Notes under the pieces: model-generated
The model's input: only the letters and a program-made list of their open reading frames with translations
Told to the model about the DNA's origin: nothing
Database searches by the model: none
Shown here: positions 1 through 5,653 of the stretch, piece by piece
Layout: every line of letters starts with the position of its first letter
Position numbering within the stretch: position 1 is the first letter of the stretch
Position numbers and translations under genes: made by a program
DNA from: Bacteroidota bacterium
GTDB lineage: Bacteria > Bacteroidota > Bacteroidia > Flavobacteriales > Flavobacteriaceae
NCBI GenBank assembly: GCA_022560715.1
Contig: JADFSQ010000128.1
Span: 1 to 6,186 of the forward strand
DNA: 6,186 nucleotides
Reading direction: 5' to 3'

Positions 1-2222
1 CCAAGATTAAAAAACCATTGCCCGCTACGTGTGTCTGGTGTCCAGGAATATTTTATTTCAATTGGTCCTAAAAATGTTTCAGTAGAGCAGCCAATGGCAT
101 ATCCGGTATAATCTAATGAAGAAAACCAATTGCCATTATCAAAAATATCGTCGCCAACATTAGCGAAATTTGCAGAAAAAATTAAATGTTGATTTTTAAA
201 TATTTCGTAATCAATATCTATCATACCTTTTACAAACCCGCTTCCCGTAATTGACAAATAATCGTAACCGTAAAACGAAATAAAATTGTTTATAAAATTA
301 TTCCCATAGCCTCCTAAAGCAAAATTTAGAGAATTATTAGAATCTTCTCCAATTTTAAATCCTCCTTGAGAACCAATATTTACAGCTAACTTGTTAGATA
401 CGCTAAATACATACCCAAGTTTTGCTTTAGCTATTGAAAATTGTGAAAAATTATTATTGAAATCTGAAGACGATAGATATAAATGAAAATCTCCTTCAAA
501 TAGAAATCCCTTTTTTGGGAAATGTATATTATCATAAGAATCAAATTTTAACTTGCCATACAAACTGATAAAATCACTTTTTTCAAAAGTTGTTTCTTCA
601 TCGGTTGTATTATTATCAATAAAGGTTTCGGAAGTTATTTTAAGGCGCTTATGTTCTACACCCAGTATTAAAGCAAAATCCTTTCTAAATAGTGTTTGTA
701 AATAAAACTGATTCGTTTGGTCGCTTAACTCTACATCAATTTTATTTAATCCTGTAGTTATAATTTCATTTTCGTCCAAAATTAACGATGCATTAATATT
801 TTTATTAAAGGTATTATATCTTGATTTTAAACCAATACTCCAGTAAAATCCTTTATCAATAAAATAATCAAAATTATATCTCACATTATCTCCCAAAATG
901 AAATCGAATGAAACTATATCGTTATTAAATAACGCTCTTTTTTTGGTGACGTTGATTAATACAGCGCTTTTATATAAATCGTCATAATGAACTCCTAATT
1001 TTAAAAATGTTGTAATCTCACTTTCGACAACTTCTATATATAAATCAAACTCTTCTGTAGTACTGTCAGATGATAATTTGTAAGTGAAATTATCAAAATT
1101 ATGAGTAGCTACGATATTATTGACACCATCAGTAAAATGTTTATAGCTTATTTTTTCATTCGCTTTTATTTTAAGTTTTCCTAATATATATGATCGTGTG
1201 TAATTTTTATTTCCTTTAATTATTATATTATTAATTTTAAGACTATCTGGAACTTGGCTTATTTTAAAATATTCCCTTTCAGAACTTTGTTTTGCTACAA
1301 TATCTTTTAATGACGAAATATTTTGTAGTGCTGCTTTTTCTCCATTTTTAACAATTTCTTCTCCTCTACTAAACGAAACTACCGAAAAATCATCAATATT
1401 TGGTTTGATATAAACATCTGTTTTTTTAGATTTTAGTTTCATTTCTTTTATAGATCTAAAATTATTGATTTGAAATATAATATCTGTAGCAGAAGTTAAA
1501 TCTTTTCTGTTCGCTAAATTGTCTTGTACATCCACACCAATAATTACATCCACACCTTTTGCTTTAAGCCTATTTATTGGGTAATTGTTTACAACACCTC
1601 CATCTATTAAAATTTGATTGTTAATAATTACCGGTTTAAACAATGATGGAAATGCGCTACTCGCTGTAATTGCTTGAGCCAAATTACCTTTATCCAAAAT
1701 AACCTCTTCTCCGGTTTCTATATTTGTGGCAATACAAAAAAATGGAATGGGCAGCTTACTAAAATCATCAATGTCACAAACATGTAATGTTAATCTTGAT
1801 AATAAATTATAGTTATTTTGCCCAGAAGAAATGGCAGAAGGTAATTTAATTTTAAACTTTTCAAAAGGCAGTGTTAAAACATATTTTTCTGCATTCTCTC
1901 TTTCATAAAAAGTCTTAGCTGCTCTTGGGAGATTATCGCTAATTATATCATCAAAATCAACTTTTTTAAAAATCGAGTCTATTTGTTTTCCAGAATATCC
2001 TGAAGCATATAATGAGCCAATAACTGCTCCCATACTTGTACCAGCAATATAATCTATTCTAACACCTAAACTATCTATAATTTTAAGCACACCAATATGG
2101 GCTAAGCCTTTTGCACCTCCACCACTTAACACTAAACCAACTTTAATATCGGGATTAGATTTTTGTTGTGCACTCATCACACAACCCAAAAATAAAAATA
2201 AGATTATAAAGATTTTGTTCAC
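1..2222 (-). CDS. Patatin-like phospholipase with POTRA and outer-membrane beta-barrel (3' end outside window)
   Basis: Predicted outer-membrane protein with a secreted lipase (acyl-hydrolase) domain. The frame is open from a GTG at 2222 to the window edge: 740 complete codons with no stop. Residues 1-19 form a signal peptide (MNKIFIILFLFLG, then MSAQ). The patatin domain spans about 26-230 and has the oxyanion loop GGGAKG (34-39), nucleophile Ser63 in GTSMG, and the dyad aspartate Asp207 in DGG. A POTRA-like segment follows at about 327-405, starting near SLKINNIIIKGNKNY. The rest is beta-barrel-like, with alternating aromatic strands and a PKKGFLFEGD motif as in Omp85 proteins. The last visible residues, YSWTPDTRSGQWFFNL, look like a final strand, so probably only a few codons are missing. 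The architecture resembles the type Vd protein PlpD. GTG is preferred over the ATG at 2177 (residue 16) because only GTG gives the signal peptide. It starts one base after the uvrC stop. The natural substrate is unknown. Confidence 0.9.
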   Translation of the reverse strand, partial: MNKIFIILFLFLGCVMSAQQKSNPDIKVGLVLSGGGAKGLAHIGVLKIIDSLGVRIDYIAGTSMGAVIGSLYASGYSGKQIDSIFKKVDFDDIISDNLPRAAKTFYERENAEKYVLTLPFEKFKIKLPSAISSGQNNYNLLSRLTLHVCDIDDFSKLPIPFFCIATNIETGEEVILDKGNLAQAITASSAFPSLFKPVIINNQILIDGGVVNNYPINRLKAKGVDVIIGVDVQDNLANRKDLTSATDIIFQINNFRSIKEMKLKSKKTDVYIKPNIDDFSVVSFSRGEEIVKNGEKAALQNISSLKDIVAKQSSEREYFKISQVPDSLKINNIIIKGNKNYTRSYILGKLKIKANEKISYKHFTDGVNNIVATHNFDNFTYKLSSDSTTEEFDLYIEVVESEITTFLKLGVHYDDLYKSAVLINVTKKRALFNNDIVSFDFILGDNVRYNFDYFIDKGFYWSIGLKSRYNTFNKNINASLILDENEIITTGLNKIDVELSDQTNQFYLQTLFRKDFALILGVEHKRLKITSETFIDNNTTDEETTFEKSDFISLYGKLKFDSYDNIHFPKKGFLFEGDFHLYLSSSDFNNNFSQFSIAKAKLGYVFSVSNKLAVNIGSQGGFKIGEDSNNSLNFALGGYGNNFINNFISFYGYDYLSITGSGFVKGMIDIDYEIFKNQHLIFSANFANVGDDIFDNGNWFSSLDYTGYAIGCSTETFLGPIEIKYSWTPDTRSGQWFFNL

Positions 2223-2223
2223 T

Positions 2224-4017
2224 TTATTGTTTGTTATAATAATTGTAAATTTTTTCTGCTCTTGCGATTCCAATAACGTCTTCTAATTCATCTAATTTGG
2301 CATAAGACACGCGTTTGGCAGATTTAAATTTTTTGATTAACTCTATCATGGTTTTTTCTCCAATTCCAGGAATGGTTTCCAATTCGGTAGTCAACGCATT
2401 TTTACTGCGCTTATTTCTATGATGTTCTATGCCAAAACGATGTGCTTCGTTTCTTAATCTTTGAATAATTTTAAGCGTTTCGCTTTTTTTGTCTAAATAT
2501 AATGGAATTGGATCATCCGGATAAAATAATTCTTCTAAACGTTTGGCGATTCCAATAATAGCAATTTTATCTCTTAAATTTAATTTGTCTAAACTTTTCA
2601 AAGCTGATGATAATTGTCCTTTTCCGCCATCAATAATTATAAGCTGTGGCAACGGTTTATCTTCTTCTAACAAACGCTTATATCTTCTTAATACTACTTC
2701 TTCCATCGAGGCAAAATCATCTGGACCATCAACTGTTTTTATATTAAAATGACGATAATCTTTCTTACTTGGTTTTCCGTTTTTAAAGACTACACATGCA
2801 GCAACAGGATTCGTTCCTTGAATGTTAGAATTATCAAAACACTCTATATGTCTAGGTTCGTCGCTTAAACGCAAATCAACTTTCATTTGTGCCATAATTC
2901 TATTGGCGTGTCTATCGGGATCTGTAATTTTAATTTGTTTAAACCTGTCCATTCTAAAATATTTTGCATTACGAATGGACAAATCCAAGATGTGCTTTTT
3001 ATCTCCAAGTTTTGGAATCGTGATTTTTATATCGCCTCCCAAATATAATTTAAATGGCACATAAATCTCTTTTGACGTAGAATTGAAACGTTGCCTGATT
3101 TCAGTTATTGCCAAAGTTAACAACTCACTATCAGTTTCTTCAAGTTTTTTCTTTAATTCTAAAGTATGAGACCGAATAATAGAGCCATACGAAAGTTGTA
3201 GGAAATTAATATAGGCATAAGTTTCGTCACTCACTATAGAAAACACATCTACATTGCTAATTTTAGGATTAATAATTGTAGATTTTGACTGGTAGTTTTC
3301 AAGAATTTCTATCTTTTCTTTTACTTTTTGAGCGTCTTCAAAGTGCATGTTGTTTGCAAATTGTTTCATCTGATTTTTAAATTGCAAAAGTGAGTCTTTA
3401 AAGTTTCCTTTTAAAATTTCCCTGATTGCTTTAATACTCTTATCATATTCGGTTTCAGTTTCTAAAGCTTCACAAGCACCTTTACAGTTTCCTAAATGGT
3501 ATTCTAAACATACTTTATATTTTCTTGCTTCAATTTTATCTTCGGCTAAATCATATTTGCAATTTCGCAGTGGATATAATCCTTTAATTAAATCTAATAA
3601 TGTATGAACAGTCCTGACACTCGTATAAGGTCCAAAATATTCCGAGCCATCTTTTATTAAACGTCGGGTTTGAAACACTCTAGGAAACCGTTCCTTTTTT
3701 ATGCAAATCCAAGGATACGATTTGTCGTCCTTAAGCATAACATTATACCTTGGTCTATACTTCTTAATTAAATTATTTTCAAGTAGTAAAGCGTCGGTTT
3801 CAGTCTCAACAACAATATGTTTTATGCTATTAATTTTTTTAACCAATACTCTTGTCTTGCCATTCTCGTGTTTTTTAGTAAAATAAGAACTTACGCGTTT
3901 CTTTAAATTTTTTGCTTTTCCAACATATAATATTTTGTCATCTACATCAAAAAACTGATATACTCCTGGAGCATTTGGTAAGGTTTTTATTTGTATGTCT
4001 AATGTGGATTTGCTCAT
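2224..4017 (-). CDS. uvrC: UvrABC excinuclease subunit C
   Basis: Endonuclease subunit of bacterial nucleotide excision repair; it is recruited by UvrB at damaged DNA and cuts on both sides of the lesion. The product has 597 residues, normal for the family (about 600). The N-terminal GIY-YIG nuclease lies at about 13-95, with GVY (18-20), LYVGKAKNLKKRV (30-42; Tyr31, Arg41) and Glu80. Cys153, Cys170, Cys178 and Cys182 match the four-cysteine cluster reported to hold a 4Fe-4S centre in E. coli UvrC. The UVR motif that contacts UvrB is at about 208-242. The RNase H-like nuclease follows, with Asp395 (CFDNSN), Asp463 (IIDGGKGQ) and His526 (EAHRFGI) as the likely catalytic triad. Two helix-hairpin-helix motifs close the protein (about 545-595, including IPGIGEK). 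All key residues are present, so the enzyme should be active. It is divergent from rimK and leads directly into the patatin gene. Confidence 0.98.
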   Translation of the reverse strand: MSKSTLDIQIKTLPNAPGVYQFFDVDDKILYVGKAKNLKKRVSSYFTKKHENGKTRVLVKKINSIKHIVVETETDALLLENNLIKKYRPRYNVMLKDDKSYPWICIKKERFPRVFQTRRLIKDGSEYFGPYTSVRTVHTLLDLIKGLYPLRNCKYDLAEDKIEARKYKVCLEYHLGNCKGACEALETETEYDKSIKAIREILKGNFKDSLLQFKNQMKQFANNMHFEDAQKVKEKIEILENYQSKSTIINPKISNVDVFSIVSDETYAYINFLQLSYGSIIRSHTLELKKKLEETDSELLTLAITEIRQRFNSTSKEIYVPFKLYLGGDIKITIPKLGDKKHILDLSIRNAKYFRMDRFKQIKITDPDRHANRIMAQMKVDLRLSDEPRHIECFDNSNIQGTNPVAACVVFKNGKPSKKDYRHFNIKTVDGPDDFASMEEVVLRRYKRLLEEDKPLPQLIIIDGGKGQLSSALKSLDKLNLRDKIAIIGIAKRLEELFYPDDPIPLYLDKKSETLKIIQRLRNEAHRFGIEHHRNKRSKNALTTELETIPGIGEKTMIELIKKFKSAKRVSYAKLDELEDVIGIARAEKIYNYYNKQ

Positions 4018-4022
4018 CTTTT

Positions 4023-4030
4023 CAAAGGTA
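4023..4030 (-). promoter_or_regulatory. Probable -7 promoter element of uvrC
   Basis: On the minus strand the bases read TACCTTTG, an exact match to the Bacteroidota -7 consensus TAnnTTTG. Only five bases separate it from the uvrC ATG, so transcription would begin at or within a few bases of the start codon. The upstream -33 element is weak: there is no TTTG at the usual spacing, only a T-rich stretch at about 4048-4054. No Shine-Dalgarno sequence is seen before uvrC. The consensus match is seen directly; promoter function is inferred. Confidence 0.55.
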
Positions 4031-4092
4031 TAGCAAATTGTAGTATTGTAAAAATTTAACCTTTAGGTTTTTTAGTATATTGCATTAGCTAA

Positions 4093-4154
4093 TAAGTGCA
4101 CTCAAGTATTTAAAGTTAAAAAGTTATAGGTTGAAAATTAACTTTAGGCACTTA
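4093..4154 (+). repeat. Nested inverted repeat in the uvrC-rimK intergenic region
   Basis: An outer 7-base pair of arms, TAAGTGC (4093-4099) and GCACTTA (4148-4154), encloses a perfect 9-base inner pair, TAAAGTTAA (4111-4119) and TTAACTTTA (4138-4146), with an 18-base loop. About 11 bases bulge on the 5' side between the two stems. As RNA it would be a two-storey hairpin in the leader of rimK, ending about 33 bases before the chosen ATG. It has no T-tract right after it, so it does not look like a standard terminator. The sequence is AT-rich, so chance pairing is possible. It could be a leader element or a protein-binding site. Confidence 0.4.
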
Positions 4155-4170
4155 AAAACTTTAGACACTT
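4141..4170 (+). repeat. Imperfect tandem direct repeat before rimK
   Basis: ACTTTAGGCACTT (4141-4153) recurs as ACTTTAGACACTT (4158-4170), 12 of 13 bases identical, with starts 17 bases apart. A short palindrome, AAGTACTT (4172-4179), follows directly. The repeat lies just upstream of the rimK ATG and shares bases with the 3' arms of the nested inverted repeat. It may be a regulator site or simply AT-rich spacer; no known motif is recognised. Confidence 0.35.
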
Positions 4171-4187
4171 TAAGTACTTTATTACTA

Positions 4188-5063
4188 ATGAACATTGTTA
4201 TCTTATCGCGTAATGCTAATTTGTATTCAACTGCAAGACTTGTTGAGGAAGGCGAACAACGTGGTCATTTAATTGAAGTGATTGATCCTTTAAAATGTGA
4301 TTTAATTATTGAAAGAGAAAAACCTACCATATATTATAAAGACAGATATTTAGATTATGTCGATGCCATTGTTCCTAGAATTGGTGCTTCAGTAACTTTT
4401 TATGGTTGTGCAGTAGTACGACAATTTGAGATGATGAATATTTTTACAACCGTTACTTCTGATGCAATTATACGTTCCAGAGATAAATTACACAGTTTTC
4501 AACGGCTTTCTAAAGCAGGAATAGGAATGCCAAAAACAGTTTTTACAAATTATTCCAGAGATATAGAAGAAGTTTTAGAACACGTAGGCGGAACTCCAGT
4601 TGTAATTAAACTTCTGGAAGGTACTCAAGGAATTGGTGTGGTTTTAGCTGAAACTAAAAATGCAGCACAATCTGTTCTTGAAGCTTTTAACGGATTGCAA
4701 GCCAGAGTCATTATTCAAGAATATATAGAAGAAGCTAATGGTGCAGATTTAAGAGCTTTGATTGTTGACGGACAAGTTATTGGAGCTATGAAACGTCAGG
4801 GTGTTGAAGGTGAATTTCGATCTAACCTTCATAGAGGTGGCGCTGCTGATTATATTAAACTCAATGAAGCAGAATTAAAATTAGCAATTAAAGCTGCTCG
4901 TGCTTTAAAACTTCCTGTTTGCGGAGTAGATATGTTGCAATCTAATCGTGGCCCTTTAATTTTAGAAATAAACTCCACTCCTGGACTTGAAGGTATTGAA
5001 AAGGCTACACGAAAAAATATAGCCAAAGCTATTATTACTTATGTTGAAAGAAATAGAAGTTGA
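4188..5063 (+). CDS. rimK: RimK-family ATP-grasp ligase (ribosomal protein S6 glutamate ligase type)
   Basis: ATP-dependent amino-acid ligase. In E. coli, RimK adds glutamate residues to the C-terminus of ribosomal protein S6 and can also make short poly-alpha-glutamate chains; the substrate in this organism is inferred only. The protein has 291 residues from the ATG at 4188 (family about 290-300). The N-terminal domain (1-95) starts with [20 protein letters not shown], the usual family start. The ATP-grasp domain follows, with Lys100 and Lys141 for nucleotide binding, the glycine-rich loop EGTQGIGV (144-151), the hinge QEYIEE (177-182), the FRSNLHRGG segment (210-218), and metal ligands Asp248, Glu260 and Asn262. 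As I recall E. coli RimK, these residues carry the same numbers, which supports this start. An in-frame TTG at 4131 would add 19 residues unlike the family. No Shine-Dalgarno sequence is seen. The zinc-protease-like gene often found beside rimK in this phylum is absent here. Confidence 0.94.
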   Translation: MNIVILSRNANLYSTARLVEEGEQRGHLIEVIDPLKCDLIIEREKPTIYYKDRYLDYVDAIVPRIGASVTFYGCAVVRQFEMMNIFTTVTSDAIIRSRDKLHSFQRLSKAGIGMPKTVFTNYSRDIEEVLEHVGGTPVVIKLLEGTQGIGVVLAETKNAAQSVLEAFNGLQARVIIQEYIEEANGADLRALIVDGQVIGAMKRQGVEGEFRSNLHRGGAADYIKLNEAELKLAIKAARALKLPVCGVDMLQSNRGPLILEINSTPGLEGIEKATRKNIAKAIITYVERNRS

Positions 5064-5070
5064 TAGAATA

Positions 5071-5085
5071 ATTGTTAGCAACAAT
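5071..5085. repeat. Short perfect inverted repeat downstream of rimK
   Basis: ATTGTT and AACAAT (5071-5076 and 5080-5085) flank a three-base AGC loop, starting seven bases after the rimK stop. It could fold into a 6-bp hairpin at the 3' end of the rimK transcript. The stem is AT-rich and no T-tract follows, so it is a poor intrinsic terminator. It may help protect or pause the transcript, or be chance. Confidence 0.3.
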
Positions 5086-5133
5086 ACTGAATAAACCCAA
5101 AACAAGACATTAAACCAAAGCTCATTTAGTTTG

Positions 5134-5149
5134 AGTTGTATATACAACT
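5134..5149. promoter_or_regulatory. Palindromic operator 1, upstream of the MarR-type gene
   Basis: AGTTGTATATACAACT is a perfect 16-bp palindrome ending 21 bases before the regulator's ATG. Its central 14 bases (GTTGTATATACAAC) recur exactly before the next gene. Size, symmetry and placement fit an operator for a dimeric MarR-family regulator, most simply the one encoded just downstream, giving autoregulation. It overlaps a candidate -33 TTG (5136-5138), so binding there would block RNA polymerase. The palindrome is seen directly; the binding protein is inferred. Confidence 0.8.
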
Positions 5150-5155
5150 AATTTT

Positions 5156-5169
5156 ATGTAACTTTACAT
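5156..5169. promoter_or_regulatory. Candidate -7 element inside a second dyad, before the MarR-type gene
   Basis: TAACTTTA (5159-5166) matches the Bacteroidota -7 element TAnnTTTG except for the last base, and lies 20 bases after the TTG at 5136-5138, within the usual spacing. The same bases form a dyad, ATGTAA-CT-TTACAT (5156-5169), ending one base before the ATG. It could be the promoter alone or a weaker secondary regulator site. The mRNA leader would be almost absent. Confidence 0.45.
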
Positions 5170-5170
5170 T

Positions 5171-5599
5171 ATGAATAAAATATTAGAATACCCCAATATT
5201 GAAAACTGCAAACCTTTGGACTGTATCTCAGGGAAAATTATGAAGTGTAATAGAATAATTGCAAATACCTTTAGAAAGCATCTAAAAGCTTTTGGCGTTA
5301 CAAATAGTCAACTGAGTATTCTTTTTTACCTTTCAAAAGGTAAAAATATCAATCAAAAAGGCTTATCTGATTTTTTATTTTTAGATAAGTCTACTGTAAA
5401 TCGCAACTTGAAACGGCTATTTGAAAGCAAGTATATTTCAAATAAAAACTTTCCACTCATTGAAATGACAGTTGAAGGCTTAACTCTTTTAGAAAGCGTA
5501 ATTCCCGCTTGGGAAAGGGCAATGATTGAAACGCGACAAAAGCTTGGGGAAAATGGGGAAAATTCACTTGATTTATTAACCTCAAAATTAATTGCGTAA
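5171..5599 (+). CDS. MarR-type winged-helix transcriptional regulator
   Basis: Small DNA-binding regulator of 142 residues, normal for MarR proteins, which act as dimers on palindromic operators. The N-terminal helix carries Cys13, Cys18 and Cys26. The winged helix-turn-helix spans about 43-100: VTNSQLSILFYLSKG, then helix-turn-helix NQKGLSDFLFLDKSTVNRNLKRLF with the recognition helix at about 73-84. The wing (about 89-97, ISNKNFPLI) is short and lacks the D-x-R motif of classical MarR wings. The C-terminal helices (EGLTLLESVIPAWERAM and on) fit the dimerisation part. The likely target is the pair of palindromes at 5134-5149 and 5613-5628. It lies 107 bases after rimK with its own promoter-like elements, so it is probably a separate unit. 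The inducer is unknown; the cysteines allow a redox or electrophile signal, but that is speculation. Confidence 0.88.
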   Translation: MNKILEYPNIENCKPLDCISGKIMKCNRIIANTFRKHLKAFGVTNSQLSILFYLSKGKNINQKGLSDFLFLDKSTVNRNLKRLFESKYISNKNFPLIEMTVEGLTLLESVIPAWERAMIETRQKLGENGENSLDLLTSKLIA

Positions 5600-5612
5600 A
5601 AAATAATGAAAC

Positions 5613-5628
5613 GGTTGTATATACAACC
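5613..5628. promoter_or_regulatory. Palindromic operator 2, upstream of the membrane protein gene
   Basis: GGTTGTATATACAACC is a perfect 16-bp palindrome sharing its central 14 bases with the site at 5134-5149; only the outermost base pair differs. It lies in the 54-bp gap between the regulator and the membrane protein gene and ends 25 bases before that ATG, nearly the same distance as site 1. A weak promoter-like pair is present: TTG at 5615-5617 within the palindrome and TAGATTAA at 5636-5643, spaced 18 bases. This suggests that the membrane protein has its own regulated promoter in addition to any read-through. Confidence 0.8.
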
Positions 5629-5653
5629 ACATGTATAGATTAAAACGAATATT

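Noticed and set aside
2175..2177. ATG (minus strand) as the patatin gene start
   Set aside because: It would delete the hydrophobic signal peptide needed to export a barrel protein; GTG at 2222 is better.
2543..3064. Two plus-strand open frames (2543-2752 and 2822-3064)
   Set aside because: They lie antisense inside uvrC, whose conserved domains are unbroken on the other strand; their products resemble nothing known.
3701..3886. Plus-strand open frame of 61 residues
   Set aside because: Antisense to the GIY-YIG part of uvrC; a hydrophobic shadow of AT-rich coding sequence.
4059..4073. AACC-TTTA-GGTT followed by T residues as a terminator
   Set aside because: The stem is only four to five pairs, and it lies between two divergent gene starts where no transcript needs to end.
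4073..4086. TATATTGC as a rimK -7 promoter element
   Set aside because: It is an imperfect match, and the nearest upstream TTG (4046-4048) is about 27 bases away, outside the usual spacing.
4131..4187. TTG-started 19-residue extension of rimK
   Set aside because: The extra residues do not resemble the family, overlap the repeats in the leader, and would shift the nucleotide- and metal-binding residues away from the E. coli numbering; ATG at 4188 gives the standard family start.
5071..5085. Hairpin after rimK as an intrinsic terminator
   Set aside because: The stem is short and AT-rich with a three-base loop and no following T-tract; kept only as a low-confidence inverted repeat.
4962..5147. 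Minus-strand open frame across the rimK 3' end
   Set aside because: Antisense to conserved rimK codons (Glu260, Asn262) and its start falls inside operator 1; no independent support.
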